Shown: positions 27,338 to 36,280, counted from the first letter of the stretch. The stretch is DNA of 64,000 nucleotides from JAWLHA01 sp041690535 (GCA_041690535.1 JAWLHA010000013.1:10277-74276); one strand, 5' to 3'. A program made the numbers and translations. The notes: generated by a model not told the origin, from the letters alone.

Positions 27338-28130
27338 ACAGCGCTCCTTTCAGGATAGTGAGGGCCTGCCCGCCGAGCCCGAGACGCTCCCCGCGCAGCT
27401 CGATGTGCACGGTGCCGCCCCGGCGGGAGGCCTGAAAACCGGTCAGTCGTTCGCGTCCGAGCCGCCCGGCCCAGTACGGGCCCAGCACGCAGTGGGCGGA
27501 GCCGGTCACCGGGTCCTCGTCGATGCCCACCGCCGGGGCGAAGAAGCGGGAGACGAAGTCCCACGGGCCGGTCTCGGCGCGGGCGGTCACTATAACACCG
27601 CGCGCGGCGATGGCCCCGATCCGCGACAGCTCCGGGACGAGTTGGCGGACGGCCTTGTCCGACGCCAATTCCACCAGCAGGTCGTGCCGGCTGCGCCCCA
27701 CCCAGGTGGGCGCGGCCCCCAGGGCCTCGTTCAATCCGGCGGGCGCCTCCTGCGCCGCCGCAGGCAGGGCCGGAAAGTCCATGACCATCCCCTCCGGCGT
27801 CCACTCCACGCACAGGACCCCGCTGCGGGTGTGAAAACGGGCCGCTTCCGTCCTCTGCAGGCGCCCCTCTTCCCACAGGACGTGGGCCGAAGCGAGGGTG
27901 GCGTGGCCGCAGAGGTCCACCTCCACCGTCGGGGTAAACCAGCGCAGCTCGTAGCCGCCACCGGGCAGAGGCTGCACGAAGGCGGTCTCGGAGAGATTCA
28001 TCTCGGCGGCGACCGCCTGCATCCAGTCACTCTCCCGCGCCTCACTCAGCAGGCAGACGGCGGCCGGGTTTCCAGTGAAGGGGCGGTCCGTGAAGGCATC
28101 CACCTGAAAAAGGGGGGTCGTTTTTCTCAT
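27330..28130 (-). CDS. PhzF-family isomerase-like protein
   Basis: 266 residues. QVDAFTDRPFTGNPAAVCLL and NLSETAFV at the N-terminus with the catalytic Glu, FTPTVEVDLCGHATLASAHV, and the second-half RFFAPAVGIDEDPVTGSAHC are PhzF hallmarks. PhzF enzymes isomerise small acids; the substrate of stand-alone members is mostly unknown. Start at 28130, one base from the end of the eamA gene, so one transcript. Phenazine biosynthesis is not implied: no phz genes adjoin. Confidence 0.88.
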   Translation of the reverse strand: MRKTTPLFQVDAFTDRPFTGNPAAVCLLSEARESDWMQAVAAEMNLSETAFVQPLPGGGYELRWFTPTVEVDLCGHATLASAHVLWEEGRLQRTEAARFHTRSGVLCVEWTPEGMVMDFPALPAAAQEAPAGLNEALGAAPTWVGRSRHDLLVELASDKAVRQLVPELSRIGAIAARGVIVTARAETGPWDFVSRFFAPAVGIDEDPVTGSAHCVLGPYWAGRLGRERLTGFQASRRGGTVHIELRGERLGLGGQALTILKGALYG

Positions 28131-28131
28131 T

Positions 28132-29031
28132 TCATCTCCCTGGTTGAGAAGCCGTGGCCAAGCCCACCCGTGCACGTTGGCCGAGGACGACGGCCACCAG
28201 CACCCACACGGCAAAGGCCAGGGTCTCCGGCGGGAGCGTTTCACCCAGCCAGAGGGCGGCGACCGCCAGGCTCATGAAGATTTGAAAGAGCTGGATTTGC
28301 CCGGCCCGTGCCACCCCAATGAGCACCATGGCGCGGTACCAGGCGAAAAAGGCCAGCCACTGCGGCACCAACGCGAGGAAGGCAAAGGTCAGCCAGGCCT
28401 CCGCGGGGGCCTCGATGGGGGCGCGAAGCAGCGCAGCCACGGTGGGGACCACCAGCAGGGGCGCCCCCATCACCAGCGCCCAGGAGATCACCTGCCAGCC
28501 GCCCATCTCCCGGGCGAGCCGCCCCCCTTCGGCGTAGGCGAGGGACCCCAGCACCACCGCTGCGACCAGGAGCAGATCGGCGGGTTGGGGCGCCCCGCCG
28601 CCCGCCAGGGCGGCAAACGCCAACACCCCACCGCTGCCGAGCAGCCCCGCGACCCAGAAGGTGGCGGAAGGGCGCTCGCCGGCGCGCAGGACCGCGGCAA
28701 CGGCGGTGGTCAGCGGCAAGATCCCCAACACCACAGCCCCGTGGCTGGCCGGAACGTGCTGCAGGGCCACCGCGGAGAGCCAGGGAAAGCCCACCACCAC
28801 CCCGGCCGTGACGACCCAGAGCCGCCGGCGCTGGTCCGGCGTCGGCCAACGCTCGGCGACGGTGAACAGGACCACGGCGGCACAAAGGGCTGCGGCGAGC
28901 CCACGCCCACTGCCCACCAGATCCGCCGGCAGGTATTGCACGGCGGCACGGGTGGCCGGAACGGTGAGGCTGAAGGCGGCTACGGCGAGGAGGCCCAGCA
29001 CGTAGCCAAGGAGGAGGTCTCTTCTTTCCAT
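28132..29031 (-). CDS. EamA/DMT-family permease
   Basis: 299 residues, about ten membrane helices (YVLGLLAVAAFSLTVPATRA, GAVVLGILPLTTAVAAVL, WLAFFAWYRAMVLIGVARAG, LAVAALWLGETLPPETLAF), a drug/metabolite transporter. Met at 29031 (MERRDLLLGYVLGLL) places the first helix normally; the frame opens at 29103 but that part overlaps the control region. First gene of the eamA-phzF-aminotransferase operon, divergent from the MocR regulator: likely an amino-acid or amine exporter under its control. Confidence 0.85.
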   Translation of the reverse strand: MERRDLLLGYVLGLLAVAAFSLTVPATRAAVQYLPADLVGSGRGLAAALCAAVVLFTVAERWPTPDQRRRLWVVTAGVVVGFPWLSAVALQHVPASHGAVVLGILPLTTAVAAVLRAGERPSATFWVAGLLGSGGVLAFAALAGGGAPQPADLLLVAAVVLGSLAYAEGGRLAREMGGWQVISWALVMGAPLLVVPTVAALLRAPIEAPAEAWLTFAFLALVPQWLAFFAWYRAMVLIGVARAGQIQLFQIFMSLAVAALWLGETLPPETLAFAVWVLVAVVLGQRARVGLATASQPGR

Positions 29032-29118
29032 CGGGGCGGGCTTCCCTGTTGTTTGACGGGATGTCACTGTAGACTCGATACTCACCCCCATACAGATGCA
29101 CAATCGCGCATACCTAAC

Positions 29119-29176
29119 CAGTACAGTTCACGCCCAAGCCGGACTGTACCGTTCCGTCACAGGGATGACTGTACCG
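29119..29176. promoter_or_regulatory. Probable MocR operator repeats
   Basis: GACTGTACCG occurs twice as a direct repeat (29142-29151 and 29167-29176, 25 bp apart), plus an inverted CAGTACAGT at 29120. The second repeat touches the ribosome site of the regulator gene. Direct repeats of this kind in the divergent gap are typical for MocR/GntR regulators; which protein binds is inference. Confidence 0.5.
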
Positions 29177-29178
29177 CC

Positions 29179-30597
29179 ATGACCCGCTACGAAGAGGTGG
29201 CTACTGCACTGACCCGTCAGATCGATGCTGGCGTCTATCGCCCCGGGGATCGGTTGCCGGGGGTGCGCAAACTGGCAGCCCAGCAGGGCGTAAGCGTCTC
29301 CACGGCCGTGGAGGCCTATCGCTGGCTGGAGGATCGGGGCCGCATCGAGGCCCGCCCCCGCTCGGGCTTCTACGTCCGCGCCGTGCAGTGGCCGCCGCCC
29401 GAGCCGGCGCTGACCGACGCCCACCCCACCCCCACGCCGGTGTCGGGGCATGCCCTGGTCATGCGCCTGGTCCGCGCCACCATGCAACCGGACTACATCC
29501 AGCTGGGGGCGGCGGTCCCCTCGGCGGAGTTCCTCCCCTCCCAGGCGATGCAGCGGGCCTTCGCCTCCGCCGCAAGGCGCCACGGGGCGCGCGCCACCCG
29601 CTACGACTTCCCGCCGGGTGCCCCGGAGCTGCGCCGCCAAGTGGCCCGCCGCCTCGCCGAGGCCGGCTGCCGCGTCACCCCGGACGAGGTGGTGATCACC
29701 AACGGCGGGCTGGAGGCCATGAGCCTCGCTCTGCGCGCGATCGCCCGGCCGGGCGATACCATCGCCATCGAGTCGCCCACCTTCTACGGCCTGCTGCAGC
29801 TCATCGAGTCGTTGGGGATGAAGGCCCTGGAGATCCCCACCCACCCCACCGAGGGGATCAGCCTGGAGGCGCTGCGCCTCGCCCTCGAGCAGTGGCCGGT
29901 GGCCGCCTGCGCGTTGATCACCAACTACAGCAACCCCCTCGGCTACTGTCTCAGTGACGAGAAGAAGCAGGCCCTGGTGGCGTTGCTCGCCTCCCACCGC
30001 ATTCCCCTGCTGGAGGATGATGTCTTCGCCGAACTCGGTTTCGGCCACCGCCGCCCAAGCGCGGCCAAGGCGTGGGATCGCGAAGGCGGCGTGATCCACT
30101 GCGGCTCGGTCTCCAAGACCCTCTCCCCCGGCCTGCGCATCGGTTGGGCCGTGGCGGGGCGCTGGCAGGAGCAGCTGGAATACCTCAAGTACGACACCAA
30201 CCTGGCCACCGCCACCCTGCCTCAACTGGCGGTGGCGGACTACCTGGCCCAGGGCGGCTACGACCGCCACCTGCGCCGGGTGCGCGGTGAATACGCACGA
30301 CTCATCGAGCGCACCATGGAGGCCATCAACATCCACTTCCCGGCGGGGACCCGAGTCACCCGCCCCTCGGGAGGTTTCGTCCTTTGGGTGGAGATGCCGC
30401 CGCAGGTCGATGCCATGGAGCTCTATCGGCAGGCGCTGGGCTACGGGATCACCATCGCGCCCGGCCCCATCTTCTCGGCCTCCCAGAGATACCGCAACTG
30501 CATGCGCCTGACCTGCGCCCAGGGGTGGTCGGAACGAATGGAGCAGGCGCTGGCGACATTGGGGCGACTGGCGGGAAAGATGGGCGAGCATGCGTGA
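29179..30597 (+). CDS. MocR-type regulator (GntR-aminotransferase fusion)
   Basis: 472 residues. N-terminal winged helix (YEEVATALTRQIDAGVYRPG, LPGVRKLAAQQGVSVSTAVE), then a class I aminotransferase domain: ITNGGLEAMSLALRAI, ALITNYSNPLGYCLSDEKK, the PLP lysine in GSVSKTLSPGLRIGW. MocR proteins use PLP or an amino-acid adduct as signal. It is divergent from the eamA-phzF-aminotransferase operon, its likely target. The longer upstream frame runs through the eamA coding strand and is not used. Confidence 0.92.
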   Translation: MTRYEEVATALTRQIDAGVYRPGDRLPGVRKLAAQQGVSVSTAVEAYRWLEDRGRIEARPRSGFYVRAVQWPPPEPALTDAHPTPTPVSGHALVMRLVRATMQPDYIQLGAAVPSAEFLPSQAMQRAFASAARRHGARATRYDFPPGAPELRRQVARRLAEAGCRVTPDEVVITNGGLEAMSLALRAIARPGDTIAIESPTFYGLLQLIESLGMKALEIPTHPTEGISLEALRLALEQWPVAACALITNYSNPLGYCLSDEKKQALVALLASHRIPLLEDDVFAELGFGHRRPSAAKAWDREGGVIHCGSVSKTLSPGLRIGWAVAGRWQEQLEYLKYDTNLATATLPQLAVADYLAQGGYDRHLRRVRGEYARLIERTMEAINIHFPAGTRVTRPSGGFVLWVEMPPQVDAMELYRQALGYGITIAPGPIFSASQRYRNCMRLTCAQGWSERMEQALATLGRLAGKMGEHA

Positions 30598-30837
30598 TCA
30601 GTTAACAGCAGCCGTTTTCCGTTTCCGTCTGGGCAAGGTTCTCCATCCGCGCAGTTGGTCAAGGACGGAGGGACGGCACCGCCAGTTTGGGTCCTTGCCG
30701 AGATGCTCCAGGTAATCGGCCAACTCCTGGCAGCGGTTTTTCGCTTCGTCGCCGATAAGCTCCATGGCAGCCGCGATGCTCTGCGCCGCAAAGCCGACGG
30801 CGCGGGCCAGCGACTGCGGATGGACTGGAGCCACCAT
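30598..30837 (-). CDS. Small hypothetical ORF left of the integrase remnant
   Basis: 79 residues if started at the ATG at 30837 (MVAPVHPQSLARAVGFAAQS), preceded by CGGAG. Basic C-terminus (PRRKRKTAAVN). No recognised domain. It converges tail-to-tail with the MocR gene. It lies where the C-terminal part of the integron integrase should be and does not resemble integrase. Confidence 0.4.
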   Translation of the reverse strand: MVAPVHPQSLARAVGFAAQSIAAAMELIGDEAKNRCQELADYLEHLGKDPNWRCRPSVLDQLRGWRTLPRRKRKTAAVN

Positions 30838-30894
30838 TAACTCCGTTGGTGGATCATGCTGCCATGGGATCACAAAACCGCCCTGTCGTCTCCT

Positions 30895-30926
30895 CAGTTT
30901 TCTCGATCGTCGTATAGAGAAAACTG
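30895..30926. repeat. 10-bp perfect inverted repeat at the integrase break
   Basis: CAGTTTTCTC (30895-30904) and GAGAAAACTG (30917-30926), 12-nt spacer. It sits just past the point where similarity to integron integrase stops, so it may mark the end of the event that truncated the gene. Confidence 0.4.
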
Positions 30927-30954
30927 ATCGCCTCAGACCTGCATCCGCCGCCCA

Positions 30955-31150
30955 CCACAAACGTCAGAAACCGCTCGATCTCCGTCTTCCCCATTTCCCG
31001 CGGATGCCGCCTGCCCGAGTAGCGGATGAAAAACCCAATCCAGTAGGCCTAGGACTCCTCGGTTCGGTAGCTGTAATGCATGGCCCGAGTCAAGCCCCTG
31101 ACCTGCTGCAGCAACCGAGCCGGGCGGTTGGGGGTGGTCTCCGCCAGGGC
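30955..31150 (-). pseudogene. Integron integrase remnant (N-terminal part, one amber codon)
   Basis: Reverse-strand translation gives LAETTPNRPARLLQQVRGLT, RAMHYSYRTEES, a TAG stop, then AYWIGFFIRYSGRRHPREMG and KTEIERFLTFV. This is the N-terminal core-binding part of IntI-type tyrosine recombinases (the HYSYRTEExYxxWIxxFIxFHGKRHPREMG pattern). The catalytic C-terminal half is absent and the frame has an internal stop, so it cannot be active. Its orientation, pointing away from the two genes to its right, is the normal integron layout. Confidence 0.75.
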
Positions 31151-31494
31151 AAACACTCCTTTGCATCATCCTGATCGCCGGTGTGTATATGCGCACCTCT
31201 CTGCCAAGGGCTGCAACCGGCAAAACCCGGCATCCATATTTTGGGGGGAAGCATGTTAGTTACGGAATTTGCTTCTGTTTCTCAGGGCCGACACAACATT
31301 TTTATGCGGCGCCTATTCAATTTTCGGAATAGTGCGGCGATTTGGCCTAACAAAAGAGCTAGGGGAAACGTTCGGACCCGTTGCTAAGTGGTTGTTTTCT
31401 CGCGTGGCGTATCAGAAAATCGGTTGAAGCAAATCGTTTTTAGGCGGCCGATAGGTTGCCGAGAGTTAGCAGTGAACAATGAGAACTGAGGCAG

Positions 31495-32391
31495 ATGGAC
31501 GCTGATCACGCTGAAGGCAAGAGGTTTGGTATCAAGATCGACTATGAGCGGGGCTCTGAAGACCCTGGTCGCGTCTTTCGAGCGATGTCTGGATTAATTG
31601 ACTCCTTACAGGACTTTGATCAGCACCTTGCCCATACCATCAGCGCGGAGATTTCTACCGTCCTACTGTTAGAAGACATTCAAAGCGGATCGGTCATTAC
31701 TTGGCTAAGAAACAGCCTGAAGACCATTCCAGATGATGCACTTCAAGAACTGAAATGGAAAAGAATTTTCGGCCAGTTCGCGTACGAAGCTAGGAATGCA
31801 GTGGTTGAGTGGCTCGACGGACGTGAAACGATCAGTAGTAGAGGTGAAGTGCAGGAACTCCAAGGCCTGATTCTCGAAAAAGCAGAAAAAACTGAACTCA
31901 ACAGAATTCCGATCTACGCGCCACCCCCAACGGCATTGATTCTTGCTGATGTTACTTCCATGAAAAAGGCATTAGATAACTTGCGCGAAAAGGATCAGGC
32001 GCTTTACCTCACTGATGAGTTTCAGCGCGATTTTAACCACTCGTTTTCGGTGAGCGAAGAAACAATCCGAGAAATACTGACGCTTCGCACGATTACTTCG
32101 GAATCTGATGCCATATTGCAGGTGAAAAAACCAGACTATCTTGGAAAATCCAAGTGGGTATTCCGGTATCAAGGTCGGCAAATTGAAGCCGCAATCACGC
32201 ATGGCGAGTGGCTTCGAGAATTCCAATCGCAAGCGCAAAGGGTACTGCCCGGTGATTCGCTTCGCGCATTACTGAAAGCAGAGATTTCCTATGGCTACGA
32301 GGGTGAGATCGTTCATGAAGTATTTACCGTCCTCGAAGTGAAGGAGGCGATTTCTATGGGCGGTCAATCACAGGGCCGGTTCTGGCAATGA
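31495..32391 (+). CDS. Cassette-like hypothetical protein 1
   Basis: 298 residues, soluble, no signal peptide. Recognisable stretches: FGIKIDYERGSEDPGRVFRA, LIDSLQDFDQHLAHTISAEI, RRIFGQFAYEARNAVVEW-like segment and a C-terminal half ending EGEIVHEVFTVLEVKEAISM. I do not recognise the family. Base composition is clearly more AT-rich than the flanking genes, a sign of transfer. It lies on the cassette side of an integron integrase remnant and is followed directly by an attC-like half-site. The gap before it (31151-31494) contains another TAACAA-type motif at 31345 and no gene. Confidence 0.75.
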   Translation: MDADHAEGKRFGIKIDYERGSEDPGRVFRAMSGLIDSLQDFDQHLAHTISAEISTVLLLEDIQSGSVITWLRNSLKTIPDDALQELKWKRIFGQFAYEARNAVVEWLDGRETISSRGEVQELQGLILEKAEKTELNRIPIYAPPPTALILADVTSMKKALDNLREKDQALYLTDEFQRDFNHSFSVSEETIREILTLRTITSESDAILQVKKPDYLGKSKWVFRYQGRQIEAAITHGEWLREFQSQAQRVLPGDSLRALLKAEISYGYEGEIVHEVFTVLEVKEAISMGGQSQGRFWQ

Positions 32392-32397
32392 ACGGCA

Positions 32398-32484
32398 CTA
32401 ACAATCGCATGCACTCGGACAGCAAAAAGCAGCGCTCCTCGTCGCCATGCTTCTTCCTGCCGGTCAATTCGGGAAGGAAATCGC
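32398..32484 (+). other. attC-like half-site between cassette genes
   Basis: CTAACAATCGCATGCACTCG followed by GACAGC starts 6 bp after the stop of the first cassette gene and looks like the left half of an integron attC site. The complementary right half with a GTTRRRY core is not evident, so this is a partial or decayed site. Similar left halves occur at 31345 (GCCTAACAA) and 33820. Confidence 0.45.
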
Positions 32485-33804
32485 ATGGCCAAATTAGTGA
32501 AATATGATGAACCTAAGCTGCCTTCTTTGCCGGAAAAAGTAATGCCGGCTATTAATGAGTTGGTTTCATCCCTCGGCATCCCGAGGGATATGCTGGCCAG
32601 CGACGAAGAAATCGAATACGCATGGAAGGACCTGCCTAGAGAGCTAAAGCAAATTCCGCCTGATTTAAGGGGCGAGTTAATCGCGCGAATGTGTGTGGCA
32701 GTCAGTACCGGGTTGTTTGACGGCGCCGTAAACTACGCATGGAACGCGGCTATTCTTCATCTGCGCGACAAAGTGAGGAACTTTGGGTTACCTGTTGTTG
32801 CGCAGGTGTTGGAATCGGATTTTGAAGAAAGACACCTCCTTGAGCTCCAAGATAGCCGTTTATTGGATCTTTGCCTGAAGCTGAATCTGATAAACGAAGA
32901 CGGGTTCTTCTTTCTCGATCAGTGCAGGGATGTCCGAAACAACTTCTCTGCAGCGCATCCGACGCTAGGAAAGATTAACGATCGAGAATTTGTAACATTC
33001 TTGAATCGTTGCACGAAGTACGCTCTTGGTGAGTCTACATCGCCAAAGGGTGTTGATATTAGCGCATACATATCGGCTCTTAAGAGTGCGCGTTTTTCGG
33101 GCGGTCAGAAGCATATTTGGGTAGACCGACTTGCCCTAACACACGACGCCCAGCAACAACTGCTAATCGGAATGGCTCATGGGATATATTGCGATCCAAG
33201 CACCCCGGAACCGGCGCGCCTGAACGCACTCGATATATGCGGTTCTCTAAAGGAAGGATTTACAGCGGCAATAAAGTCCGACCTCATAAATAAACATTCC
33301 GATTATATCGCGAAAGGTGACGAGAAACGGCATACGGCATCCCAGCAGTTTTTTGAAAAGCTCGGGCTTCTTGGTCTGCTGAATGAATCCGAGCAACATG
33401 CAGTGTTTTCGCGTGCAATTGAGCGCCTTAGGACTGCCCACTTGGGGCTTAATAACTTTTACAATGAACCTCCTTTCGCGGAGCGCTTGGCGGAGCTTTC
33501 GCAACAAGGGGAGGTGCCTGAGACTGCACAGGAGTCTTATGTTCAAACAGTGGTGCAGTGCTTTGTTGGCAACGGATATGGGGTTTCGTGGGCAGCAGAA
33601 CCGCATTATAAGAAGATGATTGAATCATTTTCTCCTCGTGAAATTTCGCATATGGTCAAGCTGGCTGGGCCAGGTGGCGCCCTCAGTCGACGTGTCGCAG
33701 CGGGGGGTGAAACGAAAAAGAGGTACAAAGAGGCGCTAAAGCTTATTGATTCAGTCAGCGTGCCCAGCGGCGTAAAGGCCGACTACGAAAACCTACTCAA
33801 GTAG
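32485..33804 (+). CDS. Cassette-like protein 2 with HEPN-like motif
   Basis: 439 residues, soluble. Around residue 150 it has QCRDVRNNFSAAHPTLGKIN, which matches the Rx4-6H motif (R151, H158) of HEPN ribonucleases; upstream helices (VSTGLFDGAVNYAWNAAILH) fit an all-alpha domain. The C-terminal 230 residues (from about 195) are unassigned. AT-richer than the chromosome core. Start ATG at 32485 follows GGAAGGAAAT. By context a cargo gene of a decayed integron; a toxin or anti-phage role is plausible inference, not shown. Confidence 0.75.
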   Translation: MAKLVKYDEPKLPSLPEKVMPAINELVSSLGIPRDMLASDEEIEYAWKDLPRELKQIPPDLRGELIARMCVAVSTGLFDGAVNYAWNAAILHLRDKVRNFGLPVVAQVLESDFEERHLLELQDSRLLDLCLKLNLINEDGFFFLDQCRDVRNNFSAAHPTLGKINDREFVTFLNRCTKYALGESTSPKGVDISAYISALKSARFSGGQKHIWVDRLALTHDAQQQLLIGMAHGIYCDPSTPEPARLNALDICGSLKEGFTAAIKSDLINKHSDYIAKGDEKRHTASQQFFEKLGLLGLLNESEQHAVFSRAIERLRTAHLGLNNFYNEPPFAERLAELSQQGEVPETAQESYVQTVVQCFVGNGYGVSWAAEPHYKKMIESFSPREISHMVKLAGPGGALSRRVAAGGETKKRYKEALKLIDSVSVPSGVKADYENLLK

Positions 33805-33819
33805 ACGTCGTGAAAGTAG

Positions 33820-33840
33820 CTAACAAGCACATCGAAGCGG
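33820..33840 (+). other. attC-like half-site after cassette gene 2
   Basis: CTAACAAGCACATCGAAGCG, 16 bp after the stop codon, resembles the left half of attC sites. The right half has been replaced by family-C repeats. Confidence 0.4.
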
Positions 33841-34586
33841 AAAAGGGGTAAGCGGAAAAGGGGTCGGTGACAAATGCAAATCATTCTAACCAGCACTCCA
33901 GCATTTATCACCGCCCCTATTTTCGACGATTCAGGCCAGATCCCGCTCACAACGTCCCATGGGGCGCCCTCCGTCTCCGGGGTAAGCACGGGCACCACAC
34001 CTGGCTTGGCCGCCCGCAGGGGGTGCACTGCATGCCCAATACCTGCCATTCGCGAGGCACTGGGGGTAAGCGGAAAAGGGGTCGGTGACAAATGCAAATC
34101 ATTCTAACCAGAGCGGAAAACATGGAAAAAGGGGTCGGTGACAAATGCGAATCATTCTAACCAGCACTCCAGCATTTATCACCGCCCCTATTTTCGATGA
34201 TTCAGGCCAGTTCCCGCTCGCAACGTCCCATGGAAGGCGCCGTCTCCGGGGTAAGCACGGGCACGGCACCTGGCTTGGCCGCCCGCAGGGGGTGCACTGC
34301 ATGTCCAACACCTGCCATTCGCGAGGCACTGGCGGCGGGAGTCGAATAGGTACTTGTTAAGCAATGAAAAGGGTGTATCTCCGAAACTGACCCATCACTT
34401 ACCCTGCCTCCCTCCTAGCGGCACGACGTTTCCGGGCGGGGAGACAACGGCGCGATAGGTTTGTGAGAGCAACTGCCAGCCATGATCGAATCGGTGACTC
34501 TGAACCAGTCCACGCAGCGAATGAAAAGGGGTCGGTGACAAATGCTTCTGAAAGTGATTTGCATTTGTCACCGACCCCTTTTCAAT
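33841..34586. repeat. Family-C (REP-like) repeats and duplicated module D
   Basis: GGGGTCGGTGACAAATGC with AATCATT recurs at about 33855, 34078 and 34130, and as a facing pair at 34525-34586. Between them lie two copies of a module of about 170 bp (33889-34058 and 34162-34335) with CAGGCCAGATCCCGCTC, GGGGTAAGCACGGGCAC and CTGGCTTGGCCGCCCG. A third copy lies at 53850. No coding function recognised. Confidence 0.75.
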
Positions 34587-35855
34587 TTTTACGACTACGA
34601 TCCCAACGGCAACCTCACTGAGCGTGGCGACCCGGACCGGGCGGGCCACTACGATTACGACCCCCTCGACCGGCTCACTACCGAATCCTCCCCCGCCGGC
34701 CAGTTGGAGTATACCTACGACCCCAACGGCAACCGCGTCGCCCAAACCGGCACCAACGGCACCTTCGATTACCGCTACGCCCCCGACAGCAACCGCCTGA
34801 GCGCCCGGGACCAGTCGCCGTATTTGCTCGACGCCAGCGGCAACACCCTCCACGATGGCCGCCTGCGGTACGAATACGGCCCCGAAGGCCGCCTCGCTGC
34901 CGTCTACGCGGGGGAGAACCTGCTCGCACGCTATCGCTACGATGCCCTCGGGCAGCGCATCGCCAAAACCACCGCCGCCGGCACCACTCACTACCTCTAC
35001 GATCTCCACGGCCGCCTGCTTCTGGAGGGCCGCGACGACGGACAACCCCAGCGCGCCTACCTCTGGCTCGACGAGCGTCCCCTGGCGCAGATCCAGTGGA
35101 CCCTCGGACAGGGCAACGGCAAGGCCAAGGGCATCACCGGAGGCAAGGCCAACCCTCCCGGCGCCCCCAATGCCTGGACCCAGACGATCACTTGGCTCCA
35201 CACCGACCACCTCCAGACCCCTCGCCTCGGCAGCAACTCCGAAGGCAGCTTCGTCTGGCGCTGGCAATCCGACGCCTTCGGCACGCCCCTCCCCGACGAA
35301 GACTTCGACGGCGACGGCCGCACCGTCACGGTCAACCTGCGGTTTCCGGGGCAGTACTTTGACGCCGAGACGGGGCTGCATTACAACTACTTCCGGGACT
35401 ATGACCCGAGCACCGGAAGATACGTCCAATCTGATCCCATCGGGCTGGACGGTGGGCTGAACACCTACACCTATGTTATGAACAACCCGATCAACTTCAT
35501 CGATCCCCGGGGTTTGGATGTATATGTGTGTGGGAGGCCGGCTGATTTGCCGTTCCCCATGGGCATGTTCAATCACGAGTGGATTCTCACGGACACCGTA
35601 GAGGCGGGCATGGGACCCGCTGGCGGTGGCGTTCCTGCGCAAAACGGAAACAGCGATTGGCCAGGTGCTCCGGTTGCGGCTACCGATCACACGGGCCAGT
35701 CAACCGCGGACAACGCGAGTTGCGATCATGTGGAGAAAGTAGACGAGGACTGCGTTAATAAGCTGCTGACCATCGGTCGCCAACTTGGAAGATGGTCGCC
35801 GACCAATCAGTGCCAAAGCTTTGTCATGGACGTTCTAATCCAGTGCACCAAGTAA
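34587..35855 (+). pseudogene. RHS-repeat protein, 5'-truncated C-terminal end with toxin-like tip
   Basis: The frame begins inside a family-C repeat; RHS similarity starts abruptly at YDYDPNGNLTERGDPDRAG. YD repeats follow, then the RHS core signature (YFDAETGLHYNYFRDYDPST, GRYVQSDPIGLDGGLNTYTY). After IDPRGLDVYVCG comes a polymorphic tip of about 110 residues with NHEWILTDT and a terminal NQCQSFVMDVLIQCTK: His first, Cys later, as in circularly permuted NlpC/P60-like (LRAT-type) enzymes. The secretion and N-terminal parts are missing, so it is probably a displaced orphan end. A lipoprotein gene starts 8 bp later. Confidence 0.75.
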
Positions 35856-35863
35856 ACAAGTCC

Positions 35864-36232
35864 ATGTGGCGCGCTAGAGATTCGATTCTCACTCTGTCGC
35901 TTGCTGCATTCTTCATGTCTAGCTGTGGAAGCAGTCAGGATGTGAGCCAACCCCAGGCGATGCTATCGGAAGACTTGCAATGCCAGGACAATAGCGCCGC
36001 CGAGATTGAACGATGGGGCGGGATGGATGACCCCGGTTGGGCGCATAGTTGCAAAATTCGACATGGCAAGTATCACGTTTGGAAGGGTGATGTCTTGGCA
36101 ATTGAAGGCCAGTTTTTCTATGGGAAAAGAATCGGCAAATGGATTCTCCGGGATAAGGCTGGCGAAGTAACCAAAGCGGTGGTTTACGAGGACGGAAAGA
36201 TTGTGTCCGAAGAGACCATTGGCTCCAAGTAG
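35864..36232 (+). CDS. Lipoprotein with MORN-like repeat, candidate RHS immunity protein
   Basis: 122 residues. MWRARDSILTLSLAAFFMSSC is a lipoprotein-type signal, though the residues before the Cys are atypical. The C-terminal half (GKYHVWKGDVLAIEGQFFYG, KRIGKWILRDKAGEV, YEDGKIVSEE) resembles the MORN-variant repeats of YwqK-type antitoxins. It follows the RHS tip by 8 bp, the normal position for a cognate immunity gene; a periplasmic location would suit protection from a peptidoglycan- or lipid-active toxin. Function is inferred from context. Confidence 0.6.
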   Translation: MWRARDSILTLSLAAFFMSSCGSSQDVSQPQAMLSEDLQCQDNSAAEIERWGGMDDPGWAHSCKIRHGKYHVWKGDVLAIEGQFFYGKRIGKWILRDKAGEVTKAVVYEDGKIVSEETIGSK

Positions 36233-36280
36233 CAGGGGGCCGCCCCGCCGGCCTCACGACCGAGCGGGGCTTCGTGTTTT

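Noticed and set aside
27330..28130. Phenazine biosynthesis cluster
   Set aside because: Only a PhzF-family protein is present. No phzA-E or phzG-like set adjoins, and PhzF homologues are common outside phenazine pathways.
33841..34170. Spaced repeats that look CRISPR-like
   Set aside because: Only a few units with unequal spacing, spacers that are themselves duplicated, and dispersed copies elsewhere in both orientations. No cas genes. These are REP-like repeats.
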